From contig CAMGMU010000010.1 in NCBI GenBank assembly GCA_946059305.1, forward strand, positions 1 through 42,732: a stretch of 42,732 nt of DNA. The letters are read 5' to 3'. The translations under genes and the position numbers were made by a program. Numbering within the stretch: position 1 is the stretch's first letter; each line of letters begins with the position of its first letter. Shown here in pieces: positions 33,731 through 40,843 of this stretch. The notes beneath the pieces were generated by a model. The model ran no database searches and was not told where the DNA came from. It was given only the letters and a program-made list of their open reading frames with translations. Origin of the DNA: an uncultured Bacteroidales bacterium (lineage in GTDB: Bacteria > Bacteroidota > Bacteroidia > Bacteroidales > Paludibacteraceae).

Positions 33731-34732
33731 GTGAACGTTAAACCATCACTCACAAAATCAGTTAGAATTTTGATACGTCAAACCGCTATAGAATGTCTTC
33801 GCGCTGAAGCGCAGGCTATTACCGACTTAATTCCTCGTTTGGACGAGTCGTTTGACAAAGCAGTACAGCTGATGCTGGATTGCAAAGGGAAAGTGATTAT
33901 CACGGGTGTAGGTAAATCAGGTCATATCGCTACTAAGATTGCTGCTACGCTTGCATCGCTTGCCACCCCCTCGTTTTTCCTTAATCCATTGGATGCCTAT
34001 CATGGTGATTTGGGCATGCTTGCCCCCAATGATATATTGATTGCCATCTCTTATTCGGGCAACACGGAGGAGTTGCTTAGGTTTATCCCCTTGCTGAAAG
34101 AGCGTGGAATATCCGTGATAGCTCTTACGGGCAAGACGGATTCTCTCTTGGCTCGTTATGCGGATGTGGTGCTGGATGTAGCTGTAAGCCGTGAGGCCGA
34201 CCCGCTCAATCTCGCCCCCACCTCTTCTACTACGGCCGCGCTCGCGCTCGGGGACGCACTCGCATGCGCCATCGCGAAAGCGCGCGATTTTCAACCCGCT
34301 GACTTCGCACGGTTGCATCCCGGTGGAGACCTCGGAAGACGACTGCTCACCCGTGTAGAGGACATGATGGTGAGAGATAATCTGCCGTTGCTCCGGCCGG
34401 ATTGCCCCATGAGTGAAGCGATTGAGGTGGTTACCAACGGCAAACTCGGAGTTGGTATTGTGGTGGAAAACGGTCGGCTATGCGGTATCATCACCGATGG
34501 TGATGTGCGCAGGGCCATGCAAGCGTACAAAGCCGATTTCTTCACTACGCACGTAAGCGAAATCATGACGCCCACTCCCAAAACGATTCATGCCAAAGAC
34601 CGTATCGTAGATGCTGGCGAACAGATGAATCATTATTCCATTCACTCGCTTGTGGTGCTTAACGAGCAAGAGGAGGTGGTGGGGGTGATTGATTCGTTCT
34701 CCTGCTTACCCGGTACGCGTTTTTATCATTAA
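33731..34732 (+). CDS. kdsD: KpsF/GutQ-type arabinose-5-phosphate isomerase
   Basis: It should interconvert ribulose-5-phosphate and arabinose-5-phosphate, the first step to Kdo. The 333-residue protein has an N-terminal SIS domain (GVGKSGHIATKIA, SYSGNTEELL) and two C-terminal CBS domains (about 205-330). The start GTG 33731 lies only 6 bp from the palindromic element, so the true N-terminus may differ (a TTG sits about 13 codons in). kdsA and kdsB are not in the window. It sits between glycosyltransferases and the cytidylyltransferase, so a dedicated glycan role is possible. Confidence 0.88.
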   Translation: MNVKPSLTKSVRILIRQTAIECLRAEAQAITDLIPRLDESFDKAVQLMLDCKGKVIITGVGKSGHIATKIAATLASLATPSFFLNPLDAYHGDLGMLAPNDILIAISYSGNTEELLRFIPLLKERGISVIALTGKTDSLLARYADVVLDVAVSREADPLNLAPTSSTTAALALGDALACAIAKARDFQPADFARLHPGGDLGRRLLTRVEDMMVRDNLPLLRPDCPMSEAIEVVTNGKLGVGIVVENGRLCGIITDGDVRRAMQAYKADFFTTHVSEIMTPTPKTIHAKDRIVDAGEQMNHYSIHSLVVLNEQEEVVGVIDSFSCLPGTRFYH

Positions 34733-34789
34733 AAGACGCTGTTGAGAAATGGTTTAAAAAACGAACGGAAGTTTGAAAATCAAAAACAA

Positions 34790-35470
34790 ATGAAGAATAT
34801 TGCAGTCATATTAGCCGGAGGAATAGGCAGTCGTGTAGGGGGAAACATCCCCAAGCAGTTGCTTCCTCTGGCCGATGGCCGGAGTGTACTCGAGCATGCC
34901 GTATTGGCTTTTGCTGAGGAGGCTTGTATAGATGAAGTGTGCGTGGTGATGCATCCGGATTATCTGCCTTACGCTGAGGCTATCCAGAGCGGATGTGAGA
35001 AACTGAAAACGATAATTGTTGGCGGAAAAGAACGCTGGGAGTCATCTGTACATGCTATTGAAGCCTATCGAGCCAAACTCTCAGAAGCAGAATGGGTAAG
35101 CAGTAATATCCTGCTCCACGATGCGGCTCGGCCGTTTGTGTCACCTGCTATCATACAATCGGTTTGCGAAGCATTAAAAACGCATTCGGCTGTTACGGTG
35201 GCTGTTCCTGCTACAGACACTATCTATCGAGTTGAGGAAGGGCAACTCCGGGAGATTCCTGACAGGAAAACGATGATGCGTGCGCAGACGCCCCAAGCTT
35301 TTCGTTTACCCTTGATTGCTGAAGCTTACGACCGATCCCTCAGCGACCCGCATCTGCAAGCTACCGACGATTGCGGCATTCTCTTTAAGTACATGCCCGA
35401 AGAACCGATTTTCGTTGTTCAGGGCGAAGAAGCAAATAAGAAAATTACGTTTAAAGAAGATCTTAGATGA
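34790..35470 (+). CDS. IspD-family cytidylyltransferase
   Basis: The family transfers CMP to a polyol phosphate: methylerythritol-4-phosphate for IspD, ribitol-5-phosphate for TarI-like members. The 226-residue protein has the nucleotide loop LAGGIGSRVGGNIPKQLL, LLHDAARPFV, RAQTPQAF and the C-terminal NKKITFKEDL lysine region. All key positions look intact. It starts at ATG 34790. It lies between the KdsD-like and KdsC-like genes and overlaps the latter by 4 bp, which suggests it makes a CDP-polyol for the glycan rather than isoprenoid precursor. IspD itself cannot be excluded. Confidence 0.85.
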   Translation: MKNIAVILAGGIGSRVGGNIPKQLLPLADGRSVLEHAVLAFAEEACIDEVCVVMHPDYLPYAEAIQSGCEKLKTIIVGGKERWESSVHAIEAYRAKLSEAEWVSSNILLHDAARPFVSPAIIQSVCEALKTHSAVTVAVPATDTIYRVEEGQLREIPDRKTMMRAQTPQAFRLPLIAEAYDRSLSDPHLQATDDCGILFKYMPEEPIFVVQGEEANKKITFKEDLR

Positions 35471-36024
35471 CTGATTTTAAGCATATCAAACTGCTGCTGA
35501 TGGACGTAGATGGCTGCATGACCGATGGCACTATTTATTACGGCAACAATGGCGAGGAGCTGAAGCGCTTCTGTATTTACGATGGTATGGGGTGCGTGTT
35601 GCTAAGGCAAGCCGGCATTCCATGTGGCATCATCACCAGCGAACAGATACCGCTCATAGAGCGGCGAGCCCGCAAACTCCAACTCGACTACCTGTATCAG
35701 GGTGCTGGATCCAAGCAAGGCAAAGACTATACGCTCCGCTATATACCCGCTGCTGCCGAACCGGAGAAGGTGCCGCCTATGACCAAACTCGAAGCGGCCA
35801 GAGAGATTTGCCGCATGATGCACATTTCGCTCGCCGAGGTTTGCTTTATTGGCGATGACGTCAACGACTTAGACTTGCTCCTCTCCGTTGGACACCCCGT
35901 CTGTCCCGCCAATGCCATCCCGCAGGTGAAAGCCATCCCCAACATTCGCATCCTCTCGCAACGAGGTGGAGAAGGAGCCATCCGATTTATCACAGACGAG
36001 ATTATTCGTGGGCTCAAAATCTGA
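35467..36024 (+). CDS. KdsC-like HAD phosphatase
   Basis: This 185-residue capless HAD-family protein is similar to Kdo-8-phosphate phosphatase. The catalytic DVDG has D13 and D15, ITSE occupies the second motif, and GDDVNDL lies near residue 130. Where KdsC has a short GxxDK loop, this protein carries about 25 extra residues (after YLYQGAGSKQGKDY). It may therefore act on another sugar or polyol phosphate. Its ATG overlaps the stop of the IspD-like gene, implying coupled production and linked substrates. Confidence 0.82.
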   Translation: MTDFKHIKLLLMDVDGCMTDGTIYYGNNGEELKRFCIYDGMGCVLLRQAGIPCGIITSEQIPLIERRARKLQLDYLYQGAGSKQGKDYTLRYIPAAAEPEKVPPMTKLEAAREICRMMHISLAEVCFIGDDVNDLDLLLSVGHPVCPANAIPQVKAIPNIRILSQRGGEGAIRFITDEIIRGLKI

Positions 36025-36076
36025 AAAGCATTTTTTGCTCTTTCAACTTAGTAGAAACATGTAAGAAACAAGCAAT

Positions 36077-37897
36077 ATGCAAGCAATTATTTTAGCTGCC
36101 GGAATGGGCAAGCGATTAGGTGAATATACGGCTGAAAATACCAAATGTATGGTGCCGGTGAATGGCGTCAGACTGATTGACAGAATGCTCGAAAGCCTCG
36201 CTCGCTTGAACCTGAATAGGGTAGTAATTGTTGTGGGCTATGAAGGCCAGAAACTGATGGATTATATAGGTAATCGATACGTTGACCGCCTCCGAATAGA
36301 ATACGTAGAGAACCCTGTTTACGACAAAACGAATAACATTTATTCGTTGGCTTTGGCCAAAGACAAACTGCAAGAAGACGACACCCTTCTACTGGAGAGC
36401 GACTTGATTTTCGACTCCGGAGTGCTTGAGTTGCTGGTGGATAATCCCTATCCGAACCTTGCTTTAGTAGCCCGATACGAGACCTGGATGGATGGGACGA
36501 TGGTCACAATCGACGATGACAACAATATCGTAAATTTCATTACGAAAGCCGCTTTCCGCTACGCAGATACCAGCTCGTATTTCAAGACAGTCAATCTCTA
36601 TAAGTTCTCGCGCGAGTTTTCGCAGCATAAATACGTGCCGTTTTTGGAGGCATATATGAAGTCTGTGGGGCTGAATGAATATTATGAAAACGTGCTCCGC
36701 ATCATTTCGTTCTTGAATAATCAAGACCTGAAAGCCCTTCCGATAGGTAAACTCAAATGGTATGAGATTGATGATAAGCAAGACTTGGATATAGCTGAAG
36801 CGCTATTTGCGGATGAGCAGGATATTATCCGCAAGTATTATGGCCGCTATGGCGGTTTCTGGCGATTCCCGCAAATGCTCGATTACTGCTATTTAGTGAA
36901 TCCGTATTTCCGTTCATCGAATATCATCGATGAGATGGAAGCCAATTTCCGCACGCTGATTGGGGAATACCCTTCGGGAATGAAAGTGAATACGCTATGT
37001 GCTTCCAAATGCTGGGGCATCCGCGAGGAGTATATCGTACCGGGCAATGGCGCGGCCGAGCTCATCAAAGCGCTAATGGAAAACTTGTCGGGCACGATAG
37101 GTATCGTTCGGCCTACGTTCGAGGAATATCCGAATAGATACGCAGCAGAGCAAACGATTGCATTTGTGCCGCAAAACGAAGATTATCGCTATTCGGCCGA
37201 TGATTTGATGACGTTCTTTAGCGAGCATCAACCAGATTCGTTGCTGCTTATCAATCCGGATAATCCTACGGGCAATTTCATTCCCCGCCAAGATGTGCTC
37301 CGATTGGCTGATTGGGCAGAGAAGCACGGGGTGCGGCTGATTGTGGATGAGAGCTTTGTAGATTTTGCAGCAGGTTATCCCGCTAATACCCTCCTCTCAA
37401 ATGCCGTTTTGGAGCAGTATCCGCATCTGATTGTGATGAAGTCCATCTCTAAGAGTTATGGTGTGCCAGGCATCCGATTGGGTATCCTATGCGCAGCAGA
37501 TAAAGCGCTGATTGCGCGTATTAAGAAACAGGTAAGCATTTGGAATATCAATTCATTTGCGGAGTTCTTCATGCAGATTTATTCCAAGTACGAAGCCGAT
37601 TACCATCGCGCATGCGCTCGCTTTATTGAGGAGCGCACCCGCTTTGAAGCTGAACTCCGAGAGGTCCCTTTTCTGAGGGTGATTCCTTCGGAAGCCAATT
37701 ATTTTCTCTGCGAGGTACTACCGCCTTTTACGGCTCACGAACTGGTGCTCCTCGCCCTGAAAAAACATAATATCTTGCTTCGCGATTGCTCCGATAAACC
37801 CGGGCTGAATGGCAGTCAATACCTTCGTATTGCCGTAAGAAATCGCGAAGATAACGAGCGACTTATAGAAAGCCTGAAGACAATAGCAAATGGCTGA
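36077..37897 (+). CDS. LicC-like nucleotidyltransferase fused to HisC/CobD-type PLP enzyme
   Basis: The 606-residue protein has two halves. Residues 1-245 are a LicC/PntC-like cytidylyltransferase: LAAGMGKRLG (6-15), K23 in TKCMVPVNG, ESDL (107-110) and the YEIDDKQDLDIA segment (229-240). Residues 255-606 are a fold-type I PLP enzyme of the histidinol-phosphate aminotransferase / threonine-phosphate decarboxylase group: NPDNPTG (393-399), DESF (424-427), PLP lysine K459 in SISKSYG and LRIAVR near the end. The class is not that of the 2-aminoethylphosphonate transaminases (class V), and no phosphonate-forming gene is nearby. One reading is that the PLP half makes a phospho-amino-alcohol, for example by decarboxylating phosphoserine, and the other half forms its CDP adduct. 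This is inference. The next gene overlaps by 8 bp. Confidence 0.88.
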   Translation: MQAIILAAGMGKRLGEYTAENTKCMVPVNGVRLIDRMLESLARLNLNRVVIVVGYEGQKLMDYIGNRYVDRLRIEYVENPVYDKTNNIYSLALAKDKLQEDDTLLLESDLIFDSGVLELLVDNPYPNLALVARYETWMDGTMVTIDDDNNIVNFITKAAFRYADTSSYFKTVNLYKFSREFSQHKYVPFLEAYMKSVGLNEYYENVLRIISFLNNQDLKALPIGKLKWYEIDDKQDLDIAEALFADEQDIIRKYYGRYGGFWRFPQMLDYCYLVNPYFRSSNIIDEMEANFRTLIGEYPSGMKVNTLCASKCWGIREEYIVPGNGAAELIKALMENLSGTIGIVRPTFEEYPNRYAAEQTIAFVPQNEDYRYSADDLMTFFSEHQPDSLLLINPDNPTGNFIPRQDVLRLADWAEKHGVRLIVDESFVDFAAGYPANTLLSNAVLEQYPHLIVMKSISKSYGVPGIRLGILCAADKALIARIKKQVSIWNINSFAEFFMQIYSKYEADYHRACARFIEERTRFEAELREVPFLRVIPSEANYFLCEVLPPFTAHELVLLALKKHNILLRDCSDKPGLNGSQYLRIAVRNREDNERLIESLKTIANG

Positions 37898-38906
37898 CGC
37901 GATGAATATATGTATATGCGGTGGTGGCGGTTTAGGGCATACTACTGCCGGAGTATTCTCTTCTATGAAGGGAGTACAAGTCAGTATGCTAACCGGTCAT
38001 CCTGAGAAATGGCAGAAGCCCTTTAGGGTGAATGACCCCTATGGGCGTACGTTTTGCGGAAAGATAACCAACGCTTCCCATAATCCGGCAGAACTTATTC
38101 CTGCAGCCGATATGGTACTGTTGTGTTTGCCAGCATATTTGGTGGAACAAACGTTGCGCGACATAAGGCCTTTTCTCAACGACTCTACCATAGTAGGATC
38201 TGTGGTTGGCAACACCGGTTTCTTCGTATTTGCACATCAGATTCTTCCCTCTACGACCCCACTTTTTGCCTTTCAGAGGGTACCCTATATATCGCGTGTG
38301 ACAACCTATGGAGAGGAGGCCAATCTGCTTGGATACAAATCGGAGTTGCTGGTTGCTACCGAAAATATTGAGCAGGTTGACTTGTTTTGCAAACGATTGT
38401 CTGAACTGTTCGTAACGCCTGTCCGTCCTTTGGATTCTTTTTATGAGGTTACGTTGAGCAACAGTAACCCCATCCTGCATACCGGCAGGCTCTATACTAT
38501 GTGGAAAGATTGGGATGGAAGTCCGTATGCTGAGAATCCTTTGTTTTATTATGGATGGACGATTGAGGCTTCCGAGATAGAGATTGCCATGGACGATGAG
38601 TTGTTTGCGTTGTTGAAAGCATTAAATGTGAGCACCAAACATTTCAAAACGCTCTTGCATCATTATGAAGTTACGGATGCATGTTCGCTTACGCAAAAGC
38701 TAAGAAGCATTCCCTCATACGCCGAACTTCGTTCCCCGATGAAAAAGGTGGATGGGGGATGGATTCCGGATGTTGAAAGCCGATATTTTACGGAAGATTT
38801 CCCTTACGGATTGCGTTTGATTCGCGATTTGGCACACGCAAACAACCTGCCTTGCCCAACGATTGATAAGGTATATGATTGGGGTATTAAAATGATACAG
38901 AAATGA
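37890..38906 (+). CDS. Octopine/nopaline-type dehydrogenase
   Basis: The family reductively joins an amine to a 2-oxo acid (or reverses this) with NAD(P)H. The 338-residue protein has a Rossmann loop GGGGLGH (11-17). In the C-terminal octopine dehydrogenase domain the expected catalytic residues are visible: H197 in NPILHTG, R298 and D303 in SRYFTEDFPYGL. The start is ATG 37890, or ATG 37902 (MNICICGG). It overlaps both neighbours, the nucleotidyltransferase/PLP fusion and LicD. An amine made by the fusion would be a natural substrate, giving an N-carboxyalkyl product. The actual substrates are unknown. Confidence 0.88.
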   Translation: MADAMNICICGGGGLGHTTAGVFSSMKGVQVSMLTGHPEKWQKPFRVNDPYGRTFCGKITNASHNPAELIPAADMVLLCLPAYLVEQTLRDIRPFLNDSTIVGSVVGNTGFFVFAHQILPSTTPLFAFQRVPYISRVTTYGEEANLLGYKSELLVATENIEQVDLFCKRLSELFVTPVRPLDSFYEVTLSNSNPILHTGRLYTMWKDWDGSPYAENPLFYYGWTIEASEIEIAMDDELFALLKALNVSTKHFKTLLHHYEVTDACSLTQKLRSIPSYAELRSPMKKVDGGWIPDVESRYFTEDFPYGLRLIRDLAHANNLPCPTIDKVYDWGIKMIQK

Positions 38907-39592
38907 GAGACTTTATTGTTAAGATACTGCTAAAATTAGGGCTCTACAAGAAAGTGGTAGAGCTGATTAACCGCGTGAAATTCGAGCGTCAGGCTCGACT
39001 CATGCGCAAGTCAGGATTGGCGATGCTTGAAGCGGCAGATAGGGCGTTTTCGGAAGTAGGTGTGGAGGCGTTCCTCACTTATGGATGCCTGTTGGGCGCT
39101 TTTCGAGAACACGGCTTCATCTCTTACGACCCCGATATCGACCTCGGCGTGCTTGCGGATAGCCTCCCTGAGAATATCCACGCACACATGCAGAAGCATG
39201 GGTTTATTCCATATCGTCAGATTGTACTTGCGGATGGTAAGACCATTGCCGAAACAACGTATGTGTATGAGGGTTTGCATCTGGATGTCTTTTATTACTA
39301 TCGAGAGGGCAACGACCTCTACAGCATCATCCAGCGCAAACACGAAACCAAAGAATGGAAGGAGGCTAATGCCACCGATGGATTCCCTTGCGACCGCTCA
39401 TACGTGCCGTATTGCCCGATGGAACGACGCGATTTCCTTGGGCTCAAGGTCTTCATGCCAGTAGATACGGATGGATGGCTGCGAGCTATCTATTCTGACT
39501 CCTATATGACCCCTGTCAAGAATTGGACAAAAGAGGGGTATATCACCCGAATCATTCATACCGAGGAACGTTCGTACAGGCGTTTCTTATAA
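38903..39592 (+). CDS. LicD-family phosphotransferase
   Basis: LicD-type enzymes move phosphocholine or a similar phospho-alcohol from a CDP carrier onto a surface sugar. The 229-residue protein has the signature LTYGCLLGAFREHGFISYD and DPDID (76-80), the metal-binding Asp cluster, and YEGLHLDVF further on. Its ATG overlaps the dehydrogenase stop (ATGA). With the upstream fusion protein it forms a likely make-and-transfer unit. The palindromic element copy 4 begins at the base directly after its stop. Confidence 0.9.
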   Translation: MRDFIVKILLKLGLYKKVVELINRVKFERQARLMRKSGLAMLEAADRAFSEVGVEAFLTYGCLLGAFREHGFISYDPDIDLGVLADSLPENIHAHMQKHGFIPYRQIVLADGKTIAETTYVYEGLHLDVFYYYREGNDLYSIIQRKHETKEWKEANATDGFPCDRSYVPYCPMERRDFLGLKVFMPVDTDGWLRAIYSDSYMTPVKNWTKEGYITRIIHTEERSYRRFL

Positions 39593-39668
39593 GGTGGGTT
39601 CTAAAAATTAGCTTTGTTACCCACAATAATGAATAGTTTTTCTTAAGTGGGAATTTTTAGAACCCACC
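39593..39668 (+). repeat. ~76-bp palindromic element (copy 4)
   Basis: GGTGGGTTCTAAAAATT (39593-39609) and AATTTTTAGAACCCACC (39652-39668) are perfect 17-bp terminal inverted repeats. An inner CCCAC/GTGGG can also pair. The middle differs from the other copies. ATAA flanks both ends. It fills the gap between the licD-like gene and the GT2 gene. Confidence 0.92.
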
Positions 39669-39683
39669 ATAAATCTTTCAGCT

Positions 39684-40646
39684 ATGCTTACAGCTATCAT
39701 CTGTACTTACAATCGCGAGAAATATATCGGTCCGCTATTGGAAGCATTGGCCGCCAACGATCTCCCCAAGTCGGAGTATGAGATTCTCTTAGTGGACAAC
39801 AACTGTGCTGACAATACGCGAGGCGTCTGTGAGACGTTTGCCCAAGACCATCCCGATGTGCAGTTCCGCTATACCGTAGAGCCGGAGCAGGGACTCTCTG
39901 CCGCAAGAAATAGGGGTATCCGCGAGGCGAAGGGCGATTGCATCGTGTATGTAGATGATGATGCCTATGTGGAGCCTTCCTACTTGCGGATTTATGCCGA
40001 CTATTTCGCACAGCATCCAGAGGTGATGGCGTTGGGCGGCCCTATTCGTCCGCTGCTCGAGATGAATGGTGATCCAGCGCTAACGATTGCAGAGTTCAAG
40101 CGCGGTCACACCTTGCAGGAGCCTGCTTGGATGACCTCCTATACGCGTGCACTACTCTGCGCATGGATGGATTACGGCAATCAAGTACGCGAGTATCCCC
40201 ATGGTCGCTATCCCGGAGGCGGAAATTCGGCTTATAGGATTGAGGTGTTTAAAAAAGTAGGATTCTATAATACCGAACTCGGAAGAAAAGGCGGCAATCT
40301 GATGGGGTCGGAAGAGAAAGACATCTTCGACAAGATGCACGCCCAAGGAATGCTGGTGCGCTATTTGCCCGAACCGGTATTACACCATATCATCCCCGAG
40401 CAGAAACTGCAACAGCCGTATTTTGACCGACTGACGCGCCAAATGGGCATCAGCGAACGCAAGCGCACCCTTGCTATCTCTCGCACCAAGTACATGAAGC
40501 GACTCTTTGCTGAGGCGGTAAAATGGGGTGGCACCCTTGTGCTCCTCTGCCTATATACCCTCCAGCTCCATCCTGCCAAAGGCTGGAAACTCGTGCTCTT
40601 CCGCAAGAACGTCACGGCTGGTCTCCTCGCCCTCATTCATGATTGA
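39684..40646 (+). CDS. GT2-family glycosyltransferase
   Basis: The 320-residue GT-A enzyme has ICTYNRE at the N-terminus, VDNN (37-40), LSAARNRGI, the metal-binding DDD at 91-93 (YVDDDAYV) and an acidic GSEEKD segment further on. A hydrophobic stretch near 280-298 may anchor it to the membrane. Length is normal. It closes the glycan locus, 15 bp after element copy 4. A GTTCCA hairpin array begins 2 bp after its stop. Sugar specificity is unknown. Confidence 0.92.
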   Translation: MLTAIICTYNREKYIGPLLEALAANDLPKSEYEILLVDNNCADNTRGVCETFAQDHPDVQFRYTVEPEQGLSAARNRGIREAKGDCIVYVDDDAYVEPSYLRIYADYFAQHPEVMALGGPIRPLLEMNGDPALTIAEFKRGHTLQEPAWMTSYTRALLCAWMDYGNQVREYPHGRYPGGGNSAYRIEVFKKVGFYNTELGRKGGNLMGSEEKDIFDKMHAQGMLVRYLPEPVLHHIIPEQKLQQPYFDRLTRQMGISERKRTLAISRTKYMKRLFAEAVKWGGTLVLLCLYTLQLHPAKGWKLVLFRKNVTAGLLALIHD

Positions 40647-40647
40647 T

Positions 40648-40692
40648 GCCCTTCGGGCGTTCCAAGTGCCCCGCGGGCGTTCCAAATGGAAC
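40648..40692. repeat. GTTCCA mini-hairpin array D with an inversion point
   Basis: GCCC-TTC-GGGC and GCCC-CGC-GGGC are each followed by GTTCCA (40659-40664, 40679-40684). Immediately afterwards TGGAAC (40687-40692) appears, so the array flips and GTTCCAAATGGAAC forms an inverted repeat. Confidence 0.85.
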
Positions 40693-40747
40693 TGCGCGCA
40701 GCGCCATACCCTTACTCTAAAATGTGTGAACTTTGTGAACTTTTTGT
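40687..40747. repeat. Copy 2 of the ~65-bp inverted long-range repeat
   Basis: This is the reverse complement of 1103-1172 with about two substitutions and one 9-bp unit fewer. It includes the TGGAAC hairpin, CACATTTTAGAGTAAGG (minus strand) and two GTTCACAAA-type units. Confidence 0.85.
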
Positions 40748-40766
40748 AAAAAAGCTTCTAAAAATT

Positions 40767-40796
40767 GAGTGCGCTATCCTCCCGGACGGCGCACTC
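40767..40796 (-). terminator. Hairpin terminator of the DUF3987-type gene
   Basis: GAGTGCGC (40767-40774) pairs with GCGCACTC (40789-40796), with an inner TCC/GGA. On the minus strand it is followed by an A/T stretch (TTTTTAGAAG). It is placed 48 nt after the stop at 40844. Confidence 0.6.
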
Positions 40797-40843
40797 TTGA
40801 TTGTTATGAAAAAGGTTACAATAATCTCAGTATGATAGGATAG

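Noticed and set aside
36077-37897. Direct assignment to 2-aminoethylphosphonate activation (PntC plus transaminase)
   Set aside because: The PLP domain is of the HisC/CobD type, not class V, and no PEP mutase or phosphonopyruvate decarboxylase gene is present in the window.
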